From Manihot esculenta (Eukaryota; Streptophyta; Magnoliopsida; Malpighiales; Euphorbiaceae), in NCBI RefSeq assembly GCF_001659605.2, contig NC_035170.2, positions 25,082,920-25,146,919 of the forward strand: a DNA stretch of 64,000 nt, read 5' to 3'. The notes below the pieces were generated by a model, which saw only the letters and a program-made list of their open reading frames with translations, was not told where the DNA came from and made no database searches. The first letter of the stretch is position 1. The number at the start of each line of letters is the position of its first letter. This document shows positions 47,601-60,407 of the stretch, piece by piece. Made by a program: the position numbers and the translations under genes.

Positions 47601-49771
47601 CTTCCCTGGGTAATTTTGGAAAACATGACATTGCTCTTCATGGGAAAGTTTTCCATGTAATGGCAATGCAATTGCAGAAGGAGACTGAAATTTCTGGCAA
47701 GCCCATTCTACCTCCAGCTGAGAAGTTAAAAATGCAAGAATTGCCCCCTCTTTCTCAACTTGATGGATCTCCATAGCCATCTTGATAACATCAGAAACAT
47801 ATGGAGCAATAGCATTGGGTAAGGGACCACAAGGGCCTCCAGGGACACCAGGAACATAATTGATTTGAACAGGAAAATTTCTCCCTAACACGTGAAAGGT
47901 TCCACAACCAAAGAAGTATTCTGATAATTTGCTGGAATCAACTGTTGCAGACATTATAATAAGCCTCAAGTCACCCCTCTCAATAAGCAATTCTTTAATC
48001 AAGGCCAACAATAGATCAGTATTCAAGCTTCTTTCGTGGGCCTCATCTACAATAATGCATGAAACTCCAGACAAAGTCTTGTCTTTCATAAGGTGCTGCA
48101 TTAGACAGTGATCGGTCATATATGCTACCTTGGCATTAAAACACTGCACAGACGAATAAGTTGGATAGCAGACAATTGAATTATCCTCGTAACATCCCAT
48201 GCTCTCTTCACCAACCCTTTTTGCCAGGGAAATTGCAGCAATTTTGCGAGGCTGAGTACATATAATTGAACCACTAGAAGCAACCCCAGAATCAGCAAGA
48301 AACTGTACCAACTGTGTGCTCTTCCCTGAACCTGTCTCTCCAATCAAGACTATTACCTGGAATGAAAGGAAAAAATGACCAAAATCTATCGACATTTAAA
48401 AGAAGTCTTAAAATTTCCCTAGGTGGTGTAATATTATGATTAGAATTTGTTCAAAGTAGACAAACAGAAATTTGTCAAGGAGGATGTAGGTAGATCCATT
48501 AACACCACTTTTAGAGTAAGTTTATTGAAACTTCTAAATTGACACCAAAAGTTATAGATTATACCAATCAATTTAAATGTATTTCCAATATTAATATATA
48601 GATTAAAAAAGGCCAAAAAGAAAAGGACAAATAAAAGGAAAGAGGGGGGCAGCTTTATATCCCTCTAAATAGTGTGGCTTTTCATTGTTATGCTATTTCG
48701 TATTAACTTCAGCTTCAATTACAACTGTCAGATAATACATTTCTTCCCAGAGTTGTAACTATAATCATCAAATTGTCAATTACAAAATAAGCTTGATAAT
48801 GCTGTAGAAACTACAGCAGCAGCGTAATCTTACACATGCAGTTAAGAGGCGAGCCAAACACATTCACAAACTAATTAAATTTAGAATCCAAAATCAAACC
48901 ACACGTGCAATGACCTAGGCATTGAAAACTAGTCTAAATCAAACATTTCAATGGAGTCCAAAAATACCTGCTGCAAATGTATTTGCTGCAAAATCTCCCT
49001 CCTAAAACCATATATTGGCAACTCAGCATCAAGACGCCTATACTCTCTCAATAGCAAACTATGTATTCTATTCCAGTTAAAACCTTTGCCATTTTTAAAC
49101 CCCAAAACGGCCAACTCCTCAACCTCATTCCCCTTCAGATAATCCATCACACACTTCATTGCGCACTTAAACTCCTCAATTCTATTCACAGTTTGATCAT
49201 TCTCCTCCTCCAATCGTTTCTTCCTTCCCTGAGCCTCACTAAACACTTGAAGGTCCCTAAACTTTCTCAAAAAGCTCGCAATTTTCTCAATCTCATCAGA
49301 CTTATCACTTACCTTCCTCTCGAATTTCCCCACAGACTCTCGTGCAAACCTCTCCACATGCAATTGGAACAAACTTCTAACTCTTTGATTAAACTCATCG
49401 TCCACATTAAAACCGACGACAGGAGTAAATAGATGGTCCCCTGCAAGCCGGCGCTCCCAGAGGGAAACAACGGCGTCGAGAGCATCAGCCTGGTGCTCAA
49501 AAGAGAGGCTAGCGGCGAGTGTACCAGAGGTTCTGGTGTAAAATCTGCAAGGTTTGGGATTGCATTCGGAGACAATAGTGTCAATCGAAACCGTATGATC
49601 ACCACGGTGATGGTTGGATATGAGCTTCACAAAAAACGAACGGGTTTGCGGTTGGGGTTTGGGTTGGGGTTGTTGGCGCGGGTGATTATAGTAGGGACGG
49701 TGGTTGAACAGCGGTCGAGGGCGGAATTGGCGGTTGCTGGAGGGCTGGTCGTGATTGGAGTAAGGAATCAT
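41684..49771 (-). CDS. DEAH-box RNA helicase fused to RING-IBR-RING (DEAH11/12-like)
   Basis: Three exons (49771-48968, 48356-45212, 42906-41684) join in frame to 5172 nt, 1723 residues. Exon 1 encodes a proline-rich N-terminus and a coiled region. Exon 2 holds the helicase: GETGSGKST near 275, DEAH near 371, MSAT, and QRAGRAGRTEPGKC, followed by the helicase-associated domains and RNA-binding-like regions. Exon 3 holds a KH-like part and an RBR ubiquitin ligase: RING1 from about C1514 (CPVCLCEVEECF), an IBR, and RING2/Rcat with the likely catalytic cysteine near 1686 (GCNHIECRC). The same architecture is known in Arabidopsis (At4g01020, At5g10370, annotated as chloroplastic DEAH11/12). Intron 1 is 611 nt and intron 2 is 2304 nt. 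The gene appears intact. RNA and protein targets are unknown. Confidence 0.93.
42907..45211 (-). other. Large second intron of the helicase-RBR gene
   Basis: 2305 bp between the helicase exon and the RBR exon, GT-AG, phase 1. Only short open frames without family resemblance are present. No inserted element is recognisable. Confidence 0.7.
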
Positions 49772-50589
49772 AGTGTCGAGTGAAGTGAAAACGACAAATT
49801 TGGAACCCTAGAAGAAGAATAAAACATAGTTGAAATTTGAATTGCTTGGTGAAAAAGAAACTAAGGAGTCCCAATATCTAGAATTTGATCACAAAAGAGA
49901 AGGGATTTGTCTACAAATCAAAAACTTCCTTGGTTTTCTCTCTCTTCCATGCAAAGAAGCAAGCATGTATAGTAGTCTGACTTCTGACAGCTACCATACA
50001 GTACGGTAAAGCACAGCCATCTTATCCTGCACGCTTGCGCGATTCTTCCCTAAAGGAAACTCTTACATATAACCGATGTATTTACAGATTGTATAAATTG
50101 TTTTTTTTTTTTAATATAAATTTATTAATCATATCAGAAAAAAAAAATTCATAATATCCGATTTAAGATTTAAAATATTAATTGAAAAAATCTAAAATAA
50201 TATCAAAATATAAAATATCTTCAAAAAATCTAAATATAAAAGCCAATAAGTATACTAACATAAAAAATACAATCTCTTTAATTAATTTTTCGATAAAATT
50301 TCAATAAAATTAAATTTCATAATTTTTATTTATTTGTTTTCCTAAAATTATTATTTATTTCTATTTTACTTTATAATAATATATAAATTAATTATTGTAA
50401 TCCTATTTAATTTTATTTTATTTTTAAAATAATTTTTTATTTTTTTAAATGAATATTCAAAATATCTCATAATATTTAATAAAAATTAACATCTTAAAGA
50501 TGGTATAATAAAAAAGTTAATTAAAAATTTATTTTTCTTAGTAGATATAAAAAAATAGATAAAAATTATAAAAAAAAGTATTTAATTTT

Positions 50590-50629
<40 letters not shown>

Positions 50630-51440
50630 CAAAGCCATTAATTATTTAAACATTTCTCTTAATTGAAAAATAAATATTTTAATTTTAAAATTATGATAAC
50701 TAAAAAGTTTTTATTTTAAAATAGTACGTTGATGAAAAAAACCCTAATATTTATGACGTTATTTTACAATAAATGAGACGTAATCAAGTAGGATTAAATG
50801 AAAATTAAAATATTTTCATATTTAACATTATTTTATAATTAAAAATTAACCAAAATTACATGACATGTTGCACAATTAAATTTAAATTTTAAAATTGACT
50901 ATTTTATTAATCAAACAAAAATATTCAACCAATTAATCTAACTTTTAGTTTTTTGGATTAAAAAGCAAATCATTATATATGTTTGGTCCAATTAACATTT
51001 TAAGATTTTTTTATATCATTTGTTATAGATTATGTTTTTAATAAAAAAATTTAAATATTGAGATAAGTTAATTAGTATATCATTTTATTTTATTTTTAAA
51101 TTAGTTGATATAATAATAAAAGTATAAAGAAAAAAAAGACTCATGTCATATGGCAATTATTTTAAACAGGCAAAAGATTTTTTAAATCTCTGATAAATTT
51201 TAAAATAATTATAAGAATCTAACAAATTTTTTAATTTAAAAAAATTATTGACTAAATGTTAAGGTCAAATGAAATCATATTTATAGATAAATTAGAGCAA
51301 TCAAGACATTTTATTAATCAAATGAATTACATCGTCTATATCTTTAAATTGGTGTTATTCATTGTCAACACCATTACGTATCTCTTTCTCTCTCTCCCTC
51401 TCCCTTTGGAATTGATAATAGCTTTTTTGTTTTTGTTTTG
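49772..51440. other. Helicase gene upstream region and AT-rich spacer
   Basis: 49772-50050 is the probable promoter and 5' UTR; I see no clear TATA box. Beyond it is AT-rich DNA with an (AT)n run at about 50593-50627. Confidence 0.5.
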
Positions 51441-51599
51441 GTCTTCTTCAAATCTCTCCCTCCCTCTCTCTTTTAGAAAGAGTTTGATAGTTTCTCAGTC
51501 TTTGTCTTTGCCTTCTTCGAATCTCTCCCTCCCTCTCTCTTTTTAGAAAGAGTTTGATAGTTTCTCAGTCTTTGTCTTTGCGTTCTTCGAATCTTTCCG
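51441..51599. repeat. 70-bp tandem repeat, 2.3 copies
   Basis: Units at 51441-51510 and 51511-51580 plus a partial third to 51599. Each has CTTCTTC-AATCTCTCCC, a CT-rich part and AGAAAGAGTTTGATAG. Confidence 0.88.
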
Positions 51600-52008
51600 T
51601 AGCATATGTAATGTGTGTGCTTAACAAATGTATGCACAATAAAGCTGTTAAAAAAAAAATTGAGGGTTAAGGATATCATTACCTTCAAAAATCAGTTTGA
51701 TTTTCATTAGGATAATGCCAAAAACCATCTCTTTTATTACTCTTTAACTCTACCAATACTTAACTAATTGATCAATTAATTAATCGACGATAAATAATTA
51801 AAATGAACGAAGCTCGATTATGGTCTTTGCTCATTGAATTGGAATACGACTGATACATTGACCCTGACAATTTTAAATGGTCCTTTCAATAAGACGACAC
51901 CCGCCTCATTCTCGACTATATTTGCTATTTGAATTGGGTGGGCTTAATTCAGTTCAATTCAATTGAGTTGTCATTTCTCTTATTTTAGTTGTTAACCTAC
52001 TCCCTCTT

Positions 52009-52039
<31 letters not shown>

Positions 52040-54451
52040 TTTTTTTAAATTCGTAGAAGATTTATTCAGAGGAATAATTATTTCTATAATTTTCTACAAT
52101 TTAATAACGGTATCAAATAATATTTATGTTGTTGATTAATTTTTACCTTGTGAATTATTTATGTTGTTAATTAATTCTTACATTGTGAATTATATTTCAA
52201 GTATAAACAGCTTCTATAAGAAGGATGGATTAAAGAGTAATACAAATAGATTTGGATATTTCTCTAGGGTTTGTTAACTAACAAGACATATTTCAGTGGA
52301 AAAAATTCCGCCCATATGAAGGTATAACGGAAGTTAACAATTTAGTTTAATCCAATTTTAGTATTTAGTCAGATTTTTCTAAATCAAAAATTTTGTTAAA
52401 AACTTATATAATTATTTTGAAATTTGTCAAGATTTAAAAGGGTCTTTTGCCTTTTAAGTATTATTATTAAAGTTTTAAATGTAAGAAATATTTTTAAGAA
52501 ATAATTTTGCATTTTATATATAAATTTTTATGAAACAGTTATATAAAATTAAAAATGTATTTAATTTATTGTGAATAAATAAATTCTAGAGATTGTAGAG
52601 TAATTTTTAACTCAGTAAGAAAAAATAGCTAAGCTTTTTTAAGATAAAGATAAGATTTAGTTGTTTGAAATTTTAAAATGTTTAGATAAAAACCTAATGT
52701 TTAATATGATATAATTATTATATAAAGAAAAAATAAAAATAAGGATTAAAATATGTTATGATAAAATCGCATTTTTAACATTACTATTCTGCTTTGCGTG
52801 ACTTCTTCTTGTAAAGCTTTTTGTTTAAGAAAAAAAAAACACTTATTTTATTAATTATAATAAAGTATCAATGATATTAATCTTTGTACGAAAATAATAT
52901 TAAAAATGGATTAAATGGTAAATTTAAATTTAGCTATATAAAATAGGATCAATATTTGGTGGGTTGAATTTGAAATTAAATAAAAAATTAAAAATTAAAA
53001 TTTTAATATTTATAAATGCTGAATTAAAATAATTTTAAAAAGAAATTGATTTGAATTGAGTCGGGGTAATTCAGTTTAACTCAATTCAATTTAATCGGTT
53101 AATTTTTTTAATTGATTTATTTTTATATTTTATTTTTAATATTTTAAAATTTAATTAAGATATTTCAATTTTGATTATAATTTAATATTTTTATATTATT
53201 AAAAATAATATATTATAATTACTAATCGGTTCGATTTAATTTTTTTAATTTTTTTTATTAAAATTAAATTAAATTTAAATAATTAAAATTTTTAAATTTA
53301 AAAATCAAATCAAAAATTGAAATAAATAAAAAATTAAATTAAAATTTTAAATTAATTTAATTTTTATTTAAAACTGCTGATCCTAATATAAAATAGTATC
53401 ACAAAATATAAAACTTATACATAAAGCAATAATGAAAAACGTGCTCTAGCAGGTGGAAATCACAATTCTGACACTTTGGAGTGTTTAGTTTAGATGTGAA
53501 ATTTTTTATTTAACTGTTGTTTTTAAATCGATATCTGATGTTAATTGATAGACTATTGAGAAGAGGTTTAATAGTTGTATTTTAAATCAGCTCTACAATT
53601 AAGAGTTATTTTTTATCTGCTGACAGTTGTTTCGCTTTTATTTTTTATTTTGATTATATTATTTTTTAAAAATTTATTAATTATCATTTATAAGTGAATT
53701 TTGTTATCAAATTATTTAAAATTATAATATATAATAAATAAATTATAAATATTATAAATATTAATTAAAATAGTTGTAATATTAACTAATTTATAATATT
53801 CATTATTATATTACAAAAATTATGTATATGTATGAAAAAAATTATTTTTAATTTTTTAATTGCTATATATATTATATAATAAATTAATATATAATAAAAT
53901 ATAATTTATTATCAAATATATTTAACCGTTAAATTAAATATGCTATTTATTTTCTACTGTCAGTTTAAATTAATAATTATTTAATAATAAATATTTAAAT
54001 TTTCATTTGAAATGATTAATTTAAAAACTTTAATAATGTTTTATAAAATTATACAAAATTTTAATTTATTTTAAAATAAAAACATTTAAATTAAAAAAAA
54101 ATAAATTCTTCCATTCGAGATAACAAGAATTATATTATTAAGAAATATTTCAATCCGAATAAAGAGTCACTGAAAATGAACCGACACCTTTTATTACAAT
54201 TATGTCTGATTATTAAAGTAACACAATATACAAGATAGGCCCTGAGACACGTCTACACAACACTAGAACATTCTCATGAATTGAAACAAAACACTAGAAA
54301 TATGATGATAATAATAGCATATGAGGGAAACTAAATAAATAAAAAAAACACTTATGACAATAAATGTAAATTTGTAGATTATTTAAGGAAAATATAGAAA
54401 AAAAAATTAAAAAAAATTAGGAGTGATGATGTTGAGTTATTAAAAAATATT
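51600..54451. other. AT-rich intergenic DNA with dispersed repeats
   Basis: No gene. A (TTTA)n run lies at about 52010-52041. About 52950-53380 is an AT-rich repeat with AATCGGTT and GGTTCGATTTAAT motifs; a related, more decayed copy lies at about 56040-56345. Confidence 0.5.
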
Positions 54452-54872
54452 TGATTTAAAATAATTAATATTAAATTTTATAACAGATTTAAATTGAATT
54501 TAATTTTTATTATTAATGTCCGATAGAGATTAACGATGATAATTTTTCGAAATGAAAATTTTAACATGTACGACTTTTAAAACTGTGATGTGAGTTATAG
54601 AACAATTTAGTATGAAAATTTTATTATTTAAAAGTCAATTTTATATTTTAATTATTTTTTTAAATATTTTAAATATTTTCATAATTTTATTTATTAAAAT
54701 TTTATTTTTATTATAAATAATTTTTTTTAACTATTAAAAATTCATTTTTTAATTTTTGAGAAATTTTAATAAAATTATAGTCTATATTTTTATTTTATTT
54801 TATTTTAATTAAATAATATTGATTAAAATTTTTGACGAATTCTAAAAGGTTATTAGTTAGAACGGATAACTA
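54452..54872 (+). mobile_element. Decayed solo LTR of the first Ty3/gypsy family
   Basis: Aligns with the 406-bp LTRs at 30715 and 37926 from the first base (TGATTTAAAATAATTAATAT against TGATGCAGAGCAATTAGTCT). Shared landmarks are a GATTTAAATTGAATTTAA-like segment, ACGACTTTTAAAA-TGTGATG and ATTAAAATTTTTGACG. Most differences look like C-to-T or G-to-A changes. No internal region follows. The right end and a target duplication are uncertain. Confidence 0.7.
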
Positions 54873-54930
54873 ATAACATCCAACTAAATGAAATGAAATC
54901 ATCCTTTTTCTATTGGCTATGGAGCCAACC

Positions 54931-55074
54931 AGGAATGCAACTTTATTCAAAACTTAGCTCTCCATGATATCAATTCTGAACATTAAGGGTCCTATCCCCT
55001 CTAGGAATGCAACTTTATTCAAAACTTAGCTCTCCATGATATCAATTCTGAACATTAAGGGTCCTATTCTCTCG
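54931..55074. repeat. 72-bp tandem duplication
   Basis: Units at 54931-55002 and 55003-55074 start AGGAATGCAACTTTATTC and are identical over about the first 65 bp. Confidence 0.95.
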
Positions 55075-55189
55075 ATGTTACGACAAGGGTTTAAAATTCA
55101 AAAAATAAAATTTATAGTGATTGTATAAGTTTAAATGGAGATAAAGACGTTTCTCTACTTTTATTTATTTCTTTTTATCAACTAATGAC

Positions 55190-55500
55190 ATTTAACCGTC
55201 TCTTTGCAACTGTGTCGGTTGTCTCTGTCCTTCGGGTTCGTACGTACAGATGTTTTAGAGTTTCTCTCCATGTCAGATGGCCATTTAATTCTCCAGACGT
55301 GCATGCAAGCAGAACTGCGAAGTGACTGGATCTGCTCTCCCTACCTCCTATCACGTCACTAGACTAAATTTTCATAGGATGGACCTGTGCACATGTCTGA
55401 TCCGGTCTGTTTTATGTTATCGAATCGGAACGCTCCGTGTGAACTGATTTATTTACGAGAAAGATTTTAGACCTGAATCTTTCTTAAAACCTAGTCTTGC
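55190..55500 (+). repeat. Second copy of the unclassified repeat
   Basis: Locally GC-richer DNA related in inverse orientation to about 17590-17890. Shared segments are GGCCATTTAATTCTCC, AACTGCGAAGTGACTGG-like, CTGCTCTC and CCGGTCTG. Function and class unknown. Confidence 0.55.
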
Positions 55501-57893
55501 CTCCAAGATAAAAAGTTCGGCGATGATCAATCGGTAAATAACTATTACATTTGAAATAGCAATCTTGGATGAACTTTATATATAGTATATGAGTTGTTCT
55601 CTTCACAATTTTGTAGTTGATAGTCTTGGAAGGTATGCATAATCATTGTGTTAGGATGTTATCTATTCTAAATTTTCTTTTATTAGTTTCTTTCTCTTAT
55701 TAACTAAGAAAGAGGAAGAAAATTCATCCAAGGAAAAATTTAATTTCAAAGTCGTTATTCAATTATAAAGCAAAGCAAAAGGTGGATTTAGACGTACCAC
55801 TTTCTTGAATGGCTAATTTGATAGAGGAGTGGAGAGGTCCCATTGGCAGAGATTCTTCTATGGCTTTTAATTATTATTTTGGTGCCTCTTTTGCCTTTCC
55901 TTTTTGTGACTTGTGGTGCAAGGCCAAGAAAAAAGCTGTTGTGTCTATGACTCACTCGTTATCCTCGTGACTTGTGACACATTTTTTTAATTACTTTTTC
56001 TTTTCTAATTTATAAAAATAATTGTTATACATAGCGGTTACCAATTCATCCGTTTATTTTAAAATTCAACTGAATTGAATAATAAAATTAAAATTTTAAT
56101 ATTTATAAAAATTAAATTAAACTAATTTTAAATATAAATTAAATTAAATTAAAATATTAATTCGATTAAATTCAATTTCATCGATGTATTTTTTAAAAGA
56201 TTTTTTATTTTTTTAATATATTTTTTAGTATTTTAAAATTTAATTAAAATATTTTAATTTTAATTATAGTTTAATTTCTATATTATAAAAAATAATATAT
56301 TATTATCATTAATCAATTTAATTCAGTTTTATTATTTTTTTTTCATTAATCATATTTCGCGAGACTAACCCTGCGGCGAATTACTTAACGAAATTATCAG
56401 TTGGAGGTTCTTTTGAGATGTAAATTCTGGAAACGCCTTCTATGGAGTCTCGTTACTACTTGCAAGCTGATACTGTTAGAGTTATATGGTCTCGTGGTTT
56501 TGCTTAAGAGCTTAATACCCTCCTTATTATGTAAAACTAATTAAAAATTTTAAAATTAAAATCGAATCAAATTACACTAAATTTTAAATTAATTTAATTT
56601 CGTTAATTTTTTTAATTTGAATGGAATACGGATCATTAATTATATATATATTTATCAATTTTTAAAAATCAATATTTTAATCTTTATATTTTAACTTCAT
56701 CTAATTAAAATTTTATTTATTTAATTTTAATTAATTAACTATAAAATTATTAAAGTATCTTATTCCGTACTTCAAATAAATCATTTGTGTAAAAAAAACT
56801 CAAATTGAATTTTACATAATCATATATGATTTTTATTTTTTTATTAAAATTAGTTTTTTAAATTTAAAAAAATTGAATTTTTTTATTTAAAACATGAGAT
56901 TAACAAAAAAAATAAATTAAATTTTTACAAATATTTTAACTCCAAATAGGAGTTTAACAATAAATAATATTTCGTCTTTAGTGTGTATATATCTCCATAC
57001 TTTTCAAAAGAGTTAATATTTTAGATTCTGTATTTTGAATTTATCAAAGTAAAAAAATACACTATTTTTAAAATAAATGTACAAATTTTCAGTTTAACAA
57101 AGTTCAAATATAGAAATTAAACTATTAAATTTTAAAAATTAAAAAAATACACATTAATTTTCAAATAACTTAGAAATTTTTTTTTTAAACTAAGACAAAA
57201 AATACAAGCATGTCCCATTAATTAGTTATTTTCCCAATCAAATAATTGGAATAATTAATACATTAAAAAGTTATCTTAAAGCTTAATTAATATTGATCTT
57301 TTTAGTGATCTATTATTCATTTAATTTTATTTTTAAAATAAAAATGAAGTAAAATATTTTTTTTCTCCAAATGTGTGAAGCATGGGGGATTTTCCAATTA
57401 GTATAGTTAAAGCAGATAATATAAATTAGTTAATTGATAGGAGGAAAGAACATAGGGAAAGGAATCATGGATGCCTCAATATTACCGTTAATTAATTACA
57501 AATTCCAAAGTTGGTACCAACTTTTATTCTTTCAATTTCCTAGGTTTTAAGGATATATTGCAAATCCTTTTCTAAAATCTTTCTAGATTTTATCATATTT
57601 ACAACTTTATCAGGCATATTAATGTTACAATCTCTAATTAGCTGTAACTATAACACAAGATCACATGATAACAATCTAGTAAATTAATACGCGATTTCAC
57701 TCGTCGAAAAAAAATTTAGACGATCATAATATTTAAAATCGAGAGAAAAAAGATCAAATGCTTTACGTCGGTCTCAGATCAAATAAACTCACCCTTTTAA
57801 CTTCAAAGTGAGACTCCATAAGAAAGTTATCGTTAATAGTTACAATCCAGCAAATCCTTTTATGCCTGCGTTTACAGAATTCCTGACCAAATA
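55501..57893. other. AT-rich intergenic DNA
   Basis: No gene supported. Contains a decayed dispersed repeat at about 56040-56345 related to 52950-53380. Confidence 0.5.
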
Positions 57894-60144
57894 TGTAATA
57901 CCTGGCTAGACTCCGGTATCGGGATTCCTACCGTCCGGTGGAATCTTGGATGTCGGAGGCCTCTAGAAGGGTAAGAACCATGTTTTTATAAAATGTTTTA
58001 ATGTATTTTATGTTTTAAGCATGAAAGAAAATGAGTTTTTGCATGAAAATAGCATTGGAGGAAAACTCAGGTTCGGCCGCCGAACATGCATGCACTTCGG
58101 GAGTGCTTTAGGCCCCCGAAGGCATAAGTGAGGGAAGTCCAGGTTCGGCCGCCGAACATGGCATGCATGCGGAGGCACGTTCGGCCCCCGAACGTGGCCC
58201 GGCCAGCCACTATAAAAGGGTCCCTTAGCCGAAAACGGGCGAGCTTTTTTTTCCCCATTTTCGGCCAAGGTGAGCTCTCCACCGTCCCTCACCAATCTTT
58301 GATGTTTTTCCTCTAGATCTTTCAAGATTTTCATTTGTTTTAACTTTGTTTTGAAGATTTGAGCTTTTGAGCAAAGTTTTGGAGCTTGGAGGTTCAAGAA
58401 CCCAATCTCTCCCAACTCCGAGTTTAGGTCGTCTCTCTCTCGATCTTCAAGAGGTAAGAGCCGATCTTAAGCTCATTGCATGTTTTAAGTAGATCTATGG
58501 GTTAGAATGCATGTTTAGGTTATGGTTATGTTTATGGGTATAAATGTATGTTCATGAACAATGTGGATGCTTGATGTGTTGTAGATGAGGTTTATGATGG
58601 TTTGAGGCCCCTATGAACATGTATGCTTGTGTTTGTGTGTTGTAGAATAGGTTTGATGCATGTTTGGAAGGTTTGGAGGTGAAATGTGCGAAAGGAGCCA
58701 AGTTTCTGCCCTTTGGCAGAAACCAGGTTCGGCAGCCGAAGGACTTTCGGCCGCCGAACATGGCTGGGGAGGCAAGCCTTTCGGCTGCCGAAGCCTGCCC
58801 CCGAAAGGAGACTTTCGTCTCTGTCTGGCAGTTTCGGCCGCCGAAAGTGCCGCCGAACATGCATGAGTTTCGTCTCTGTCTGGGAGTTTCGGCCGCCGAA
58901 GGTGCCGCCGAACCTGCCTGACTTTCGGCTCTGGAGGGACTTTCGGCCGCCGAACCTGCCGCCAAAAGTGTCCTGTCCAGGCCTTCTTTGCATGTTTTTC
59001 TATGGTTGTTTCATGATGTTTTAGGGGGGTTTTGGGGAGTAGTTTATAGTTATGTTCAGGTGTGTTTGGTCCCTCATTTGAGTCCACCTGTGTAGGTTCG
59101 GACTCGAGGAACCGAGGACCCCAGCAGTGAGTTCAGCTGCTTCGGTGTTGTCAGAGTCAGCCAGAGGTGAGTGGAACTAAACTTAAATCTTTTAAATTGA
59201 GAAATTAAATGTTTTATCATGTTTCATGCATCATGATTATGCAATAGGATGATTGCATTAGTTTCACGAATATACTGCATTGCATCGATTGTTGTTGATG
59301 TGGGTGAATATTGGATGACCCAATTAGTCCATGACAGGAAGACCAGGACCCCATTCTACGGCCTGGCACAGAGTAAGGAAAGACCAGGACCCCATTCTAT
59401 GGCCTGGCACGGTTATGGGACTCGAAGACCAGGAGTCCAGAGGAGGCCCTGGGGCAATGGTAAGTAATGTATGTTATGACAGGAAGACCAGGACCCCATG
59501 CTACGGCCTGGCACGGAGTTAGTTTGGACTAATTGGTGACAAGTTCACCCAACCCTTATGTGAATTGTCTGTGTTATGATGCATTTCATAGAGCATAGTG
59601 TTAATATGTTTTATAGTTCTGCTCACTGGGCTTTTAGCTCACCCCTCTCCCTTTACCCCCAGGCTTGCAGGTACAGGATAGAGCAGGAGTCCGGATAGAG
59701 TAATGGAGTTTTGGTTATGTATTAGTTAGTGTGGACATGATGAATGATTTTGATGTAATGTAAAAGTACAGTTTAGATATGTAATGAGATGATGTTTATG
59801 GATGTTAGAGGTGTGCTTGACCATAGATTGTTGTTATCCCTTTTATTACATGATCTTAGAGACTTTTATGATGTTTATGTAAACCAACTCAGCATATGTT
59901 ATGTTACCCATTGGGGGCACTGATGAGATCCCACAGAGGGATCAATGTTATGTTAATGTATATGCACAGGTTGAGTTTGGTTGATATATATGGAAAGAAA
60001 AGTTTTAATTTTTATGTATGTTGTTGATCATGTATGGGATTATACAGGTTTACAGGTTACATGTCAGGCTTGCTACGGGTCTCGGCAGCCTTAAGCCGAT
60101 CTGGATCCTAGCGCCGGTAGCGGTCCGATTTTCGGGTCGTTATA
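57894..60144 (+). repeat. 5' LTR of the Tekay-like element
   Basis: Begins TGTAATAC and ends GTCGTTATA, three bases before the primer-binding site. It contains a cluster of TTCGGCNGCCGAA palindromes (58074-58200 and 58727-58965) and short tandem repeats built on AGACCAGGACCCCAT and GGCCTGGCAC (about 59335-59520). The end bases TG...TA differ from the usual TG...CA. Confidence 0.88.
58211..58217 (+). promoter_or_regulatory. TATA box of the LTR promoter
   Basis: TATAAAA, in the context CCACTATAAAAGGG. The U3/R boundary would be expected about 30 bp downstream. The solo LTR has CTATAAGAAG at the equivalent place. Confidence 0.65.
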
Positions 60145-60147
60145 GAA

Positions 60148-60165
60148 TGGTATCAGAGCCCTAGG
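60148..60165 (+). other. Primer-binding site
   Basis: TGGTATCAGAGCCCTAGG matches the 3' end of initiator methionine tRNA in reverse complement, as in most plant Ty3/gypsy elements. Confidence 0.88.
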
Positions 60166-60407
60166 TTCATATGGTCGGACCTAAAAGTGTCGGGCTCATA
60201 GTTGTGTTAGAAGGTCAAGCACAATAGGAAGATCATGTCCACTAGGATAGGATGTGGAGTCCTGTCTTACATGATGATGTGAAATGCCATGATTATATGC
60301 ATGTGCATCAATGATATGCTATGATGTGTGATGCGGGTTCATGTGTGCCCACATGAACCATATGATGCTAATGTTTATGTGATGTACACTGTTTTTCAGA
60401 AAACAGG

